Origin: Methylobacter sp.
Lineage (GTDB): Bacteria; Pseudomonadota; Gammaproteobacteria; Methylococcales; Methylomonadaceae
Reading direction: 5' to 3'
DNA: 64,000 bases
Assembly: GCA_026399025.1 (NCBI GenBank)
Contig: JAPLRU010000111.1
Location: 1 to 64,000, forward strand
The position numbers were made by a program, and so were the translations under genes. How positions within the stretch are numbered: position 1 is the first letter of the stretch; each line of letters opens with the position of its first letter. The notes under the pieces are model-generated. The model was not told the DNA's origin and did no database searches. It saw only the letters and a program-made list of their open reading frames with translations. Below, in pieces: positions 28,739 to 38,019 of this stretch.

Positions 28739-29114
28739 TTAAACTTTTTCCTTATGGAAGTGGTAGATTTTTGGTGTTTATGCGTAATAACCAGATACAC
28801 ATTGATCGCATTCTAGCATGGGCCTAGAAAAATTACTTTAATTAAGCGACACAATAAACGTGTGGGCTAAGAACTGCGCTTAATTAACGAAGGCATCTAT
28901 GTGTTATTAAAGTTAAATTGAATTATGCCAAAAACATACTTCAATTTAACTAACTTGTTACTCGACAACTAAGCCTTACTAAAAACACTCTTCCACATAT
29001 GGTTGAACAGTTTCGAAATGTGTTAAAATTATTTCCGGTATGTGACTATTATATTTCAATAGTTAACCAGCCTATTTAATTAAAAAATAACAATGACTTG
29101 AGGTCGAGTGCAAT
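28739..29114. other. Divergent promoter region of two paralogous genes
   Basis: About 376 AT-rich bases between divergently transcribed paralogues. No gene is visible. It must carry both promoters; TATGTGACTATTATATTTC near 29040 could include a -10 for the plus-strand gene, but I cannot assign a -35 confidently. Confidence 0.5.
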
Positions 29115-29501
29115 ATGAATATCTTAAAAAAAGCTTTACTATCTTTATTAATTGCGGCTTCTATGGGCGCTGTTTCAACTTCAGCAATGGCTGAAACTGA
29201 CAAAGGCAGAATTACCTATGCTCCTGCTGAGGCAATTGATTTGGTAGTCGGTAAAATCAAAATTGCGATTGACGCTGCGAATAGCGGTACAGAGGGTGAT
29301 GCACTTGCTGACCTTATCAAAGAGGCATCGGATGGAAGCAAAGAAATCAATGCTAATGATAAGGTTGATATAGCACGTTCAAAAGCTAACAATACTCTGA
29401 AATCAGCTAGAAAACTTGCTCAAGAAGGTAAAAAAGGCGAAGCGGAAGAAGCATTAAAAGATGCATCTAAAAAGTTTGAAGCTTTGAAAAGCTTAATCTG
29501 A
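29115..29501 (+). CDS. Secreted helical protein, paralogue B
   Basis: 128 residues with a signal peptide ending SAMAET near residue 27 and an all-helical, lysine/alanine-rich mature domain. It is a diverged paralogue of the minus-strand protein at 28328: the shared order is an AIDAAN/AIAAAE helix, a DALADLIKEA helix, a KANNTLKSARKLAQEGKKGEA helix pair and KKFEALKSL at the end. AGGTCG precedes the start as an SD. It is followed by a hairpin terminator. Function unknown. Confidence 0.85.
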   Translation: MNILKKALLSLLIAASMGAVSTSAMAETDKGRITYAPAEAIDLVVGKIKIAIDAANSGTEGDALADLIKEASDGSKEINANDKVDIARSKANNTLKSARKLAQEGKKGEAEEALKDASKKFEALKSLI

Positions 29502-29511
29502 TATTAGTTAG

Positions 29512-29545
29512 CCCTATCAGGACGGCATTTAGTTTCCTGATAGGG
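29512..29545 (+). terminator. Hairpin terminator after paralogue B
   Basis: CCCTATCAGGA and TCCTGATAGGG form a perfect 11-bp stem with a 12-base loop, followed by a moderately T-rich CTGTTTATTTCTT. Confidence 0.7.
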
Positions 29546-29554
29546 TGCAACTGT

Positions 29555-29674
29555 TTATTTCTTGCTGATTAATTCAGCGAAGCCCCTTCTCCACAGTTTA
29601 AAACGCTCTCTTCCCTCCGGATTCAAAAAATCCAATCCCGCCTCAATTTCTACGCGTGAATCGGAATTCTGCAT
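29555..29674 (-). CDS. Small hypothetical protein or gene remnant
   Basis: A 39-codon frame from ATG 29674, translated MQNSDSRVEIEAGLDFL followed by NPEGRERFKLWRRGFAELISKK. The frame stays open upstream to about 29745 without another ATG (HDCRLPYNICTAHFLWV), and amino-acid composition looks protein-like, so this could be the 3' end of a decayed gene. No SD is evident. Confidence 0.3.
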   Translation of the reverse strand: MQNSDSRVEIEAGLDFLNPEGRERFKLWRRGFAELISKK

Positions 29675-29784
29675 AACCCACAGAAAGTGAGCTGTGCAGA
29701 TATTGTAGGGAAGTCGGCAATCATGCCAGTCTCTCAGGTGATCAGTCCGCTTGCTGTATGATTAAGCTTTTCCTGTCTGGTGTT

Positions 29785-30819
29785 TTAAGCGGGTAGGAAT
29801 CTTTCGCTCAGCACCTGTTTATCCGGCACCCCTTTGACTCGCGCGGCAGCTTCAGCGGCATCGATGAGTGCCGGCGGCCCACACAGGTAAATGTCGGGCC
29901 ACACCGTCGCGTCTGTCAGATCTTGAGCCAGGGCATCCACCGGAGTACCGCAAAAACCCTGCCAATGTTCATCCGGTTTCCATACGCAAAAAATCACTTG
30001 AAGCTGGGGCAGTTCCGCTTGCAGCGCTTTTAATTCGGTTTGGCAAAACAATTCTTCGGCCCGGTTTGCGCCGAAATAAAGCCGCGCCGGATGCGGTTCC
30101 TGAAATTCGGCCATGCGCCTTAACATAGACAGCATCGGCGCTAAACCGGTACCTCCGGCCACAAACCAGCGCGGTCTCAGGCCGTTTTCGGATAAACCGA
30201 ACGCGCCTTTGGGGCCGTGAACAATCAAAGTCTGTCCGATAGCCGCCTGTTCCCGCAGCCAAGTGGAAAAAAGGCCGCCGGGTTGCAGCCGGATCAAAAA
30301 TTCCAGCCGACCTTCCCAGTTGCTTATATTGGCAAGCGAATAAGCGCGCTTGATGTCTTGTCCCGGTACTTCCAGTTCCATGAACTGGCCGGGTTCGAAT
30401 TCGGCCGTGCTGCCGCCGTCTTCATTCGGCACAAGGTGCAGTTCCAAACGTAAAGTATTTTCGCCGACGGAATCGATAGCGGTAATTTCAGCGCTTCGAA
30501 TTTTGATTTCGCCAAGCAGAATACGGTCATGATCGAAAGGCAGGTCAATACGCAAAGCGCTTTTAGGAAAAGTGCAACAAAGCAGGGTTCCGCCTTTCGC
30601 CGCATCGCCTATAGGTAATGCGGCCGGGTTATGTTTGCCTAAGGTAAAGTCGCCGTCGGTGACATCGGCATAGCAGGTACCACAATTTCCTTGTCCGCAT
30701 TGGGCGGGCAATACGATATGGGCATTCGCGGCGGCTTCCAGCAGGTTTTGGTCGGGGGCGCATTCGAAACGAAGCTGTTCCCCGTCGCGCGTGGTAAGTT
30801 CAATGGCGTGAGTGGTCAT
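29785..30819 (-). CDS. MmoC-like ferredoxin/FAD/NADH reductase, probable Hcp reductase
   Basis: 344 residues. A plant-type 2Fe-2S ferredoxin domain comes first (C41, C46, C49 in CGQGNCGTC and C81 in LLCC), then an FAD domain with RAYSLAN near 160, then an NADH domain with GGTGLAP near 223 and CGPPALIDAA near 320. Order and sequence resemble MmoC, the soluble methane monooxygenase reductase (FEPGQFMELEVPG, GRLEFLIRLQPGG, YLCGPP). No hydroxylase genes are nearby; hcp is upstream on the same strand 151 bases away, so it likely supplies electrons to Hcp, the role of Hcr in enterics. Regulation by the NorR/sigma-54 promoter of hcp is plausible. Confidence 0.85.
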   Translation of the reverse strand: MTTHAIELTTRDGEQLRFECAPDQNLLEAAANAHIVLPAQCGQGNCGTCYADVTDGDFTLGKHNPAALPIGDAAKGGTLLCCTFPKSALRIDLPFDHDRILLGEIKIRSAEITAIDSVGENTLRLELHLVPNEDGGSTAEFEPGQFMELEVPGQDIKRAYSLANISNWEGRLEFLIRLQPGGLFSTWLREQAAIGQTLIVHGPKGAFGLSENGLRPRWFVAGGTGLAPMLSMLRRMAEFQEPHPARLYFGANRAEELFCQTELKALQAELPQLQVIFCVWKPDEHWQGFCGTPVDALAQDLTDATVWPDIYLCGPPALIDAAEAAARVKGVPDKQVLSERFLPA

Positions 30820-30970
30820 GATTTGATTGAGTTCCGCAAAAAAATGCTGCCGGAAACACGATAAATATTCAGGTTTTCCTCTCTTTGAACAAGAGGGATT
30901 GCAAAGAGAGGGGAGGACTGAATTGTTACAAAAGCTTAGGTGTTTACGGCAGCGGAGGAAAGGAATTGAA

Positions 30971-32638
30971 TTAAGCGGCTTTACGCGTCAGCGAAGCTTC
31001 AATGTCGGCCTGCGCGGTGGTAATGGGTTGCAAGCCGAATTTATCCACCAACACCTGTACCAGATTGGGTGTCAGGAAGGCGGGCAAGGTGGGGCCAAGA
31101 CGAATATTACGGATACCCAAGGCCAATAAAGTCAGCAGTACGGCGGCGGCTTTTTGCTCAAACCATGATACGACCAAAGACAACGGCAACTCGTTGACGC
31201 CGCATTCAAACGCTCCGGCCAGCGCGGTGGCAATTTTAATCGCCGAATAGCTGTCGTTGCATTGGCCTAAGTCCAATAAGCGCGGAATGCCGCCGATGTC
31301 GCCGAAGTCATGCTGGTTAAAGCGGTATTTGGCGCAGCCCAAAGTCATGACCACGGTGTTTTGCGGAGCCTGTTCGGCAAATTCGGTGTAGTAATTGCGA
31401 CCGGGCGCGGCGCCGTCGCAACCGCCGACTAAGAAGAAATGCTGAATAGCGCCGGATTTAACCGCGTCGATCACTTTGTCGGCGACGCCCAACACGGCAT
31501 CGCGGCCGAAACCGACGGTGATGAATTTTTCGCTGAGGTCTTCTTTAAAACCGGGCAATGCATTGGCGGCTTGAATTAACGGCGCAAAATTTTTGTCGCT
31601 GATATGGCGTACACCGGGCCAACCAACCGGGCCTGCGGTAAAAATACGCTGGCGGTATTGAGCTTGCGGTTCAATGATGCAATTAGAGGTCATCAAAATA
31701 GCGCCTGGGAAGTCGGCAAATTCTTTTTGTTGATCCTGCCAAGCGCCGCCGTAATTGCCGACCAAATGCGGATAAGCCTTGAGTTTCGGGTACGCGTGGG
31801 CAGGCAGCATTTCACCGTGAGTATAGATATTGATACCGCTGTCTTTGGTTTGCTCCAATAAAGCGGCCAGATCGCCCAGATCGTGGCCTGATACCAAAAT
31901 GGCTTTGCCTTTGACCGGAGTGGTGCGTACTTGAGTCGGCTGTTGTGCGCCGAAAGTGCCGGTGTTGGCTTCATCCAATAACGCCATCACGGTCAGGTTT
32001 AAAGTACCCAGCGCCATAGACTGGTTCAGCAGGGCTTCGACGTCGGTAGGATCCGTGCTCAAAAAATCCAAGGCATCTTCGATTCCGGCATAAACGTCTT
32101 CGCTTTCCTTACCCAGTACATAGGCATGGTGAGCATAAGCGCAAACGCCTTTGAGGCCGTAAAGTACCAATGAACGCAAGCCGATAATGTCCGCGCCGAC
32201 TTGGTCGAGCCCGGCATTGATACCCACATCGGCGGCTTGTTTGAGCATTCCGTCCATGTCGGCGGCAGGCTGCCAAGCGGCGGCGCCGGTAAGTTGTTCA
32301 GGCGTTTCTCCGCTGGCAAGACAGGCTCCGATGTAGCTCGCTTTCACTCGATCCCGTATCTGCGCGGCTTGTTGTATCATCGTAACGAAGCGAGTCGCAT
32401 TGAAATTCACGTTGGTTAAGGTGGTGAACATTGCGTAGAGGATGAAATCGTCGGCGGCATTATCCGGAGCATTCAACGCACGAGCACGTTTGGCGTATTG
32501 GGCTATGCCTTTAACGCCGTGAACCAGTAAATCCTGTAAATCGGACGTTGTGGCGTCTTTGCCGCACATGCCTTTGGCAGTAGCGCAACCGCTGTCGGCA
32601 TTGGAGCGGTCGGTTTGTTCGCATTGGTAACAAAACAT
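30971..32638 (-). CDS. hcp: Hybrid cluster protein (hydroxylamine/NO reductase)
   Basis: 555 residues. Hcp reduces hydroxylamine or nitric oxide at a hybrid Fe-S-O cluster and protects against nitrosative stress. The N-terminal cysteines C3, C6, C18 and C25 (MFCYQCEQ ... [12 protein letters not shown]) match the E. coli type class that binds a 2Fe-2S or 4Fe-4S cluster. Downstream motifs [54 protein letters not shown] and [13 protein letters not shown] provide the hybrid-cluster ligands. It has a sigma-54 promoter and is divergent from norR; an MmoC-like reductase follows. Confidence 0.96.
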   Translation of the reverse strand: MFCYQCEQTDRSNADSGCATAKGMCGKDATTSDLQDLLVHGVKGIAQYAKRARALNAPDNAADDFILYAMFTTLTNVNFNATRFVTMIQQAAQIRDRVKASYIGACLASGETPEQLTGAAAWQPAADMDGMLKQAADVGINAGLDQVGADIIGLRSLVLYGLKGVCAYAHHAYVLGKESEDVYAGIEDALDFLSTDPTDVEALLNQSMALGTLNLTVMALLDEANTGTFGAQQPTQVRTTPVKGKAILVSGHDLGDLAALLEQTKDSGINIYTHGEMLPAHAYPKLKAYPHLVGNYGGAWQDQQKEFADFPGAILMTSNCIIEPQAQYRQRIFTAGPVGWPGVRHISDKNFAPLIQAANALPGFKEDLSEKFITVGFGRDAVLGVADKVIDAVKSGAIQHFFLVGGCDGAAPGRNYYTEFAEQAPQNTVVMTLGCAKYRFNQHDFGDIGGIPRLLDLGQCNDSYSAIKIATALAGAFECGVNELPLSLVVSWFEQKAAAVLLTLLALGIRNIRLGPTLPAFLTPNLVQVLVDKFGLQPITTAQADIEASLTRKAA

Positions 32639-32730
32639 CAGGTACTCTCCTCGAGATTAAATTGTGTTGGTGACTATGAACAGGTAGTGTTTTTTCCGGT
32701 TAATTGGATTCTTCCAATGAAATAGATAAA

Positions 32731-32747
32731 AGCACTTACTATGCCAA
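32731..32747 (-). promoter_or_regulatory. Sigma-54 promoter of hcp
   Basis: On the minus strand TTGGCATAGTAAGTGCT places GG at -24 and GC at -12 with the exact 12-base register required by RpoN. It lies about 95 bases before the hcp start, next to norR, which encodes a sigma-54 activator. A GT-N7-AC element (32789-32799) upstream could be part of a NorR enhancer. Confidence 0.75.
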
Positions 32748-32838
32748 TCGAAAAACCTTGTGTTTACTGGCTTAGTCAGAGTATTGTTGTTCTATTGACA
32801 TCGCTTTAAGTTGTTTAATTAACATCAACGTTATCATT

Positions 32839-34389
32839 ATGACGACAAACTTGTTTTTTACCTCGTTGATTTCCATTGTCGCCGACTTGTCCACAAACAT
32901 GTCGGCGGAACAACGCTATCAACGTTTGTTAGCGCATTTGTGCCGGATTTTTCCTTGCGACGCGTCCGCGCTGCTCAAATTCGAAAACCAGTGTTTGATA
33001 CCGTTGGCGGTTAACGGTTTATCGGAAGATACTCTGGGGCGGCGATTTATGGTCAGTGAGCACCCGCGCCTGGCGCAGATTTTAGCTGCCGATCAATCGC
33101 TACGCTTTCCCGCCGATTCCGAGTTGCCCGATCCCTATGACGGACTCATTGAATCGGATAACGATCAGCTGCTGGTGCATGATTGCATGGGAGCTACGCT
33201 GTTTATCGATGGCGAGCCCTGGGGTGTTTTAACGTTGGATGCGCTGACTCCGGGTATTTTTGACCATATCGACCCGATACAGCTGAATACGTTTATCAGC
33301 TTGACGGCGGCGACCGTCAAGGCGGCGGGCTTGATTGCCTCTTTGGAGCAGCGGGTGCGTTATGTGACTCAAACCTTATTTAAAGAAAATACCAATCGCG
33401 ACATGATCGGCGACAGCGAATGCATGAGGAAATTGCGCAATGAAATTTCCATTGTCGCACCGTCGGAATTGGCGGTTTTAATTTTGGGCGAAACGGGAGT
33501 GGGGAAAGAATTGGTTGCCCAGCGTATTCATCTGGAATCGAATCGCGCCGATCAAGTTATGGTTTATGTCAATTGCGCGGCATTACCCGAGAGCATCGCC
33601 GAGAGCGAATTATTCGGTCATAGCAAAGGCGCGTTTTCCGGCGCTATCAGCGATCGAACCGGTAAATTCGAGTTGGCTAACGGCGGCACGATTTTTTTGG
33701 ATGAAATCGGCGAACTGCCGCTTTCCATTCAGGCTAAGTTATTGCGTACTTTGCAAAACGGCGAGATACAGCGCGTCGGCAGCGATAAACAAATCAAAGT
33801 CAATGTGCGGGTTATTGCCGCCACCAACCGCAATCTGCAACAAGAGGTTGCTGCGGGCTTGTTCCGGCCGGATCTTTATCATCGTTTGGCCGTTTATCCG
33901 ATGCATGTTCCGGCATTGCGCGAACGGGGAAAGGACGTTTTATTGCTGGCTGGGGCCTTTTTGGAAAAAAATCAGCAGCGTTTAGGCATTAAAAAATTGC
34001 GTTTGGATCAAGACGCCAAGAAAGCTTTATTGGCATACAGCTGGCCGGGCAATATCCGTGAATTGGAGCATTTACTCAGCCGGGCCGCATTAAAGTCAGC
34101 GACTCCGGACAATCGACAAGCAAATTTTATAACCATATCCTTAGCTTACTTGGATATAGTACCGGAGCCGTTCGATGATGCGCATATCAGTACCGCTCCG
34201 GATTCACCGGCGGCGCCCTCCTCGCCGATAAATTTTAAAAATGCAGTGGATGAGTTTCAGCGTCAACTTATTCAGCAACAGCTTGTTGAGCAACAGGGTA
34301 ATATGGCTGCTACGGCACGCATCTTGGGACTTGATCGAGGCAATTTTCACCGCTTATTAAAACGCTTAGCCATTAAAGCCGAAATCTGA
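32839..34389 (+). CDS. norR: NorR-type nitric oxide-responsive sigma-54 activator
   Basis: 516 residues. An N-terminal GAF domain (residues about 20-170), which in NorR senses NO through a mononuclear iron, is followed by an AAA+ sigma-54 interaction domain: Walker A GETGVGKE near 217, the loop GAFSGA near 264 (canonical GAFTGA with Ser for Thr), Walker B GGTIFLDEIGELP near 280-292. The C-terminal Fis-type helix-turn-helix is NMAATARILGLDRGNFHRLL near 490-510. It is transcribed away from hcp, which carries a sigma-54 promoter, so hcp is the obvious target. Confidence 0.93.
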   Translation: MTTNLFFTSLISIVADLSTNMSAEQRYQRLLAHLCRIFPCDASALLKFENQCLIPLAVNGLSEDTLGRRFMVSEHPRLAQILAADQSLRFPADSELPDPYDGLIESDNDQLLVHDCMGATLFIDGEPWGVLTLDALTPGIFDHIDPIQLNTFISLTAATVKAAGLIASLEQRVRYVTQTLFKENTNRDMIGDSECMRKLRNEISIVAPSELAVLILGETGVGKELVAQRIHLESNRADQVMVYVNCAALPESIAESELFGHSKGAFSGAISDRTGKFELANGGTIFLDEIGELPLSIQAKLLRTLQNGEIQRVGSDKQIKVNVRVIAATNRNLQQEVAAGLFRPDLYHRLAVYPMHVPALRERGKDVLLLAGAFLEKNQQRLGIKKLRLDQDAKKALLAYSWPGNIRELEHLLSRAALKSATPDNRQANFITISLAYLDIVPEPFDDAHISTAPDSPAAPSSPINFKNAVDEFQRQLIQQQLVEQQGNMAATARILGLDRGNFHRLLKRLAIKAEI

Positions 34390-34458
34390 CTGTATTTTTA
34401 AGCCACAGAAATATTTGAGGGATAAACTATTCTAATTTAGCCATCAAATAAGAATCGT

Positions 34459-34488
34459 TTGCATCACTATAACTATTTAACCTATACT
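34459..34488 (+). promoter_or_regulatory. Sigma-70 promoter of the porin gene
   Basis: TTGCAT (34459-34464), an 18-base spacer and TATACT (34483-34488), about 33 bases before the coding start. Confidence 0.6.
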
Positions 34489-34521
34489 GCTTTCACCTAT
34501 TATTTGTGAGAGATTGTATAA

Positions 34522-35922
34522 ATGAAAAAAAATAAATTCTTATTAAGAAGCGGAGTATTGACAGCACTGGTGGCATTAAACGCACCTGTTAACGCCTTGG
34601 AAAAACCTCAGACAATGGAAGATATGTGGAAAATCATTCAAGCGCAGCAAAAACAAATTGATGAAATGAAAGCAGGGATGCAGGCGGCAGCGCCGGCTCC
34701 AACTCCAGCTAAAGCCGCCAGCAGCGATGTGAAGAGTTTAGAGCGGAAAACCGATGTGCTGAGTCAGGAAGTCGAGAAATTGCGTACCAATCTCTCTATT
34801 CCGGAAGACGCAAAATACAAAAGTGCCTATGGTTTAGGGCCTGCGGCATCGAAAATTTATTCGGCCGGCAAAGGTTTGTCCATTGGCGGTTATGGTGAAG
34901 GTAATTATTCGGCTAAGGTTGGAGACAAGGGAGACAGCAACGATAGCGCTGACATGGAGCGTATGGTGTTGTATGCGGGTTATAAATTTACCGATCGTAT
35001 TCTTTTCAATAGTGAACTTGAGTTTGAACATGCGTCTACCGGCGAAGGCCCGGAAGAGAAAGGCGAGGTTTCGGTTGAATTTGCGTCGCTGGATTTCTTT
35101 ATTAATCAAAAAGCCAATGTTAGAGCGGGTTTGGTTTTGATGCCGATGGGCTTAGTCAACCGGATCCATGAACCGCTCTTTTACTTTGGCAATCATCGTC
35201 CTGAAGTTGAGCAACGCATTATACCGAGCACTTGGCGTGAAATGGGGGCTGGGCTATTTGGCGCCATTACCCCGAATCTGACTTATACCGCTTATGTCGT
35301 TAATGGCTTGAATGCTACAGGGTTCGCTTCCGATGGTATTCGCGAAGGACGCGGCGGCGGCAGTAATGCCAGAGCTGAAAATTTCGGTTATGTTGCTCGT
35401 ATGGATTATGACCCTAGTGCATTACCCGGAGTTACTGTCGGCGGCTCGGCTTATGTTGGCAATTCCGGACAGAACCAAAGCTTTGCAGGACAAAAAGCCG
35501 ATGTTTTTACGCAACTCTATGAAGCGCATGTGCAATGGAAATATCGCGGCCTGGAATTTCGCACCTTGGGTTCATGGGGACATATTAATAATGCCGATCT
35601 CGTTAGCGCGAACAATAACACTCTCGTCGGTTCGGAAAATTACGGCTTTTACTCAGAGCTAGGCTATGACGTATTGCCGCTGTTATGGCGAGATACCGCA
35701 CAATATCTTGCTCCGTTCTTCCGCTATGAGAAGTTGAATACGGTTGCTAAAGCACCAACCGGCTTTGCTAACGATCCTACAAAAGATTGGCAAATCTTCC
35801 AGGTGGGTTTGCAATACAAGCCTATTCCCAATGTCGTGATCAAGGCCGATTATCGCAATTATGCGGCGAAGCAAGGCCCTTTACCGGATGACTTCAATCT
35901 GGGTTTTGGTTTTATCTTCTAA
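34522..35922 (+). CDS. Outer-membrane porin with N-terminal coiled coil
   Basis: 466 residues. A signal peptide ends near residue 25 (APVNALEKP), followed by a short helical/coiled-coil segment (MEDMWKIIQAQQKQIDEMKAGMQ and SLERKTDVLSQEVEKLRTNL) with an Ala/Pro linker, then an aromatic and glycine-rich beta-barrel (GGYGEGNYSAKVGD, MERMVLYAGYKFTDRI, VEFASLDFFINQKANVRAGLVL) ending in the classic outer-membrane terminal aromatic GFGFIF. It resembles short OprP/OprO-like porins of proteobacteria; substrate unknown. It stands alone, with its own promoter and a terminator shared with htpG. Confidence 0.88.
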   Translation: MKKNKFLLRSGVLTALVALNAPVNALEKPQTMEDMWKIIQAQQKQIDEMKAGMQAAAPAPTPAKAASSDVKSLERKTDVLSQEVEKLRTNLSIPEDAKYKSAYGLGPAASKIYSAGKGLSIGGYGEGNYSAKVGDKGDSNDSADMERMVLYAGYKFTDRILFNSELEFEHASTGEGPEEKGEVSVEFASLDFFINQKANVRAGLVLMPMGLVNRIHEPLFYFGNHRPEVEQRIIPSTWREMGAGLFGAITPNLTYTAYVVNGLNATGFASDGIREGRGGGSNARAENFGYVARMDYDPSALPGVTVGGSAYVGNSGQNQSFAGQKADVFTQLYEAHVQWKYRGLEFRTLGSWGHINNADLVSANNNTLVGSENYGFYSELGYDVLPLLWRDTAQYLAPFFRYEKLNTVAKAPTGFANDPTKDWQIFQVGLQYKPIPNVVIKADYRNYAAKQGPLPDDFNLGFGFIF

Positions 35923-35937
35923 GAATCCGTCATGCAT

Positions 35938-35969
35938 AAAAAAAGGCTGGAGAATATCCAGCCTTTTTT
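35938..35969. terminator. Bidirectional terminator between the porin gene and htpG
   Basis: AAAAAAAGGCTGGA and TCCAGCCTTTTTT pair around a 5-base loop. The A and T runs allow termination of both convergent genes. Confidence 0.92.
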
Positions 35970-35982
35970 GGTTTTCTAGGGC

Positions 35983-37911
35983 TTAATGCAACAAGCCCTG
36001 CAATAACCCATTCAGTTTATGCACAAAGGCCGCCGGATCGTCCAACTGTCCGCCTTCACTGAGAATAGCCTGATCGAACAGGATATGGGTCAGATCGGCA
36101 AAACGGCTGTCATCTTGTTCTTCTTTCATCCGAACCACTAAAGCATGAGTCGGGTTAAGCTCGAAGATCGGTTTTCTACCCATGCCCATGCCAAACCCTT
36201 GTCCGGCATCTTTCATGATTCTTTCCATGTTCAGGCTCATGCCGTAAACATCGGCAACCAGACAGGCAGGCGATTCGGTTAAACGATGACTCAAACGTAC
36301 TTCGCTGACTTTATCGCCCAGCACGTCCTTAATTTGCTTTAGCACCGTTTCAAAATCTTTATTGATTTCTTCCTCGGCTTCTTTGTTTTCTTCGTCGTCC
36401 AAAACGCCCAAGTCCAAATCGCCTTTGGCAACAGACTGTACATGCTTACCGTCAAATTCGTCCAGATTAGACACCAACCATTCGTCAATGCGATCCGACA
36501 GCAATAACACTTCAATACCTTTTTTGCGGAAGATTTCCAAGTGTGGGCTGTTTTTCGCCGCCGAAAAAGTGTCCGCGGTGACATAATAAATTTTGTCCTG
36601 GCCTTCTTTCATGCGGCTGACGTACGCTTCCAGCGAAACATCCTGTTTGTCGGTATCGGCATGTGTCGATGCGAAACGCAGCAATTTGGCGACGCGCGCT
36701 TTATTGCCATGATCTTCAATCGGGCCTTCTTTAAGAACCGGGCCGAATTGGGACCAGAATTTTTCGTATTTTTCCGGTTCATTGTTGGCCAAATCTTCCA
36801 GCATCCCCAGCACTTTCTTAACGGCGCCCGATTTAATGGTGCTGATTTGCTTGCTTTGTTGCAAAATTTCCCGCGATACGTTCAGCGGCAGGGAATTGGC
36901 GTCAATAACGCCTCTGATAAAGCGTAGATAGCGCGGCATTAATTGCTCGGCATCATCGGTAATAAATACTTTGCGTATATACAGCTTTACGCCGTGTTTG
37001 GCGTCTCTGTCCCACATATCGAACGGGGCGCGTGACGGGACATAAAGCAGCAAGGTGTATTCGTTGGTGCCTTCGACTTTGCTGTGAATATGGGTTAAAG
37101 GGTCTTGAAAGTCGTGCCCTACATGCTTATAAAATTCGTTATAGGCTTCTTCGGAAATTTCCTGACGGGCTTTGGTCCAGAGTGCGGATGCCGAGTTAAC
37201 GGTTTCTTCGACGATTTCCGCCGGTTTTTCTTGTTCGCCTTCTTCGCCCATGGACGGCGCAGCTTCTTTATCCATCACGATAGGCAGGGAAATATGATCG
37301 GAGAATTTTCTGACGATGGAACGGATGCGGTAGCCGTCCAGGAACTCGCTTTCCGACTCTTTCAAATGCAAGACGATTTCGGTTCCGCGCTGGGCTTTTT
37401 CAACCGATTCCAAGGTGTAATCGCCCTCGCCCGCCGATTCCCAACGTACCCCTTCGCTGTTATCGGCGCCGGCTTTGCGAGTGATTAAGGTCACTTTATC
37501 GGCAACAATAAACGCCGAGTAAAAACCCACGCCAAATTGACCGATTAATTCGCTGTCCTTGGCCTGATCACCGGTTAAAGCTTGAAAAAATTGTTTGGTG
37601 CCTGATTTGGCAATGGTGCCGATGTGTTCCTGAACTTCCGCGCGGGTCATTCCGATACCGTTATCGATAACGGTAATGGTCCGTTTGTCTTTGTCGTACT
37701 CCAGGCGAATTTTCAGCTCACTGTCGCCCTCATACAGACTGTCATTGGACAGCGCTTCAAAACGTAGTTTGTCAGCCGCATCCGACGCATTGGAAATCAA
37801 TTCGCGTAAAAATATTTCTTTGTTGCTATATAATGAATGAATCATTAAATGCAGCAGATGTTTAACTTCAGTTTCAAAACCTAAGGTTTCTTTTTTTGCT
37901 TCAACAGTCAT
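35983..37911 (-). CDS. htpG: Chaperone HtpG (Hsp90)
   Basis: The bacterial Hsp90, an ATP-dependent cytoplasmic chaperone. 642 residues. The N-terminal GHKL ATPase is intact: [15 protein letters not shown] near residue 40, [11 protein letters not shown] near 90 and [11 protein letters not shown] near 123. The middle domain carries [11 protein letters not shown] and [12 protein letters not shown], and the C-terminal dimer domain ends [11 protein letters not shown]. The gene has a sigma-32 heat-shock promoter immediately upstream and is divergent from the CheY-TPR gene. Confidence 0.97.
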   Translation of the reverse strand: MTVEAKKETLGFETEVKHLLHLMIHSLYSNKEIFLRELISNASDAADKLRFEALSNDSLYEGDSELKIRLEYDKDKRTITVIDNGIGMTRAEVQEHIGTIAKSGTKQFFQALTGDQAKDSELIGQFGVGFYSAFIVADKVTLITRKAGADNSEGVRWESAGEGDYTLESVEKAQRGTEIVLHLKESESEFLDGYRIRSIVRKFSDHISLPIVMDKEAAPSMGEEGEQEKPAEIVEETVNSASALWTKARQEISEEAYNEFYKHVGHDFQDPLTHIHSKVEGTNEYTLLLYVPSRAPFDMWDRDAKHGVKLYIRKVFITDDAEQLMPRYLRFIRGVIDANSLPLNVSREILQQSKQISTIKSGAVKKVLGMLEDLANNEPEKYEKFWSQFGPVLKEGPIEDHGNKARVAKLLRFASTHADTDKQDVSLEAYVSRMKEGQDKIYYVTADTFSAAKNSPHLEIFRKKGIEVLLLSDRIDEWLVSNLDEFDGKHVQSVAKGDLDLGVLDDEENKEAEEEINKDFETVLKQIKDVLGDKVSEVRLSHRLTESPACLVADVYGMSLNMERIMKDAGQGFGMGMGRKPIFELNPTHALVVRMKEEQDDSRFADLTHILFDQAILSEGGQLDDPAAFVHKLNGLLQGLLH

Positions 37912-37950
37912 TTTTATTAATCCTGAATAAATTAGTAAGAGTAGCGCCGA

Positions 37951-37977
37951 TATAGGGGCATATTGGTTTTTTTCAAG
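37951..37977 (-). promoter_or_regulatory. Sigma-32 heat-shock promoter of htpG
   Basis: On the minus strand CTTGAAA, a 12-base spacer and CCCCTATA match the RpoH consensus (CTTGAAA, 11-16 bases, CCCCATNT), about 40 bases before the htpG start. Confidence 0.8.
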
Positions 37978-38019
37978 TCCAAAGCAGACAGATAAAATAT
38001 AAGGTTAGAATTAATCTCT

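Noticed and set aside
29785-30819. Soluble methane monooxygenase operon
   Set aside because: Only a reductase like MmoC is present; no hydroxylase or regulator genes (mmoX, Y, Z, B) are in the window and hcp is the neighbour.
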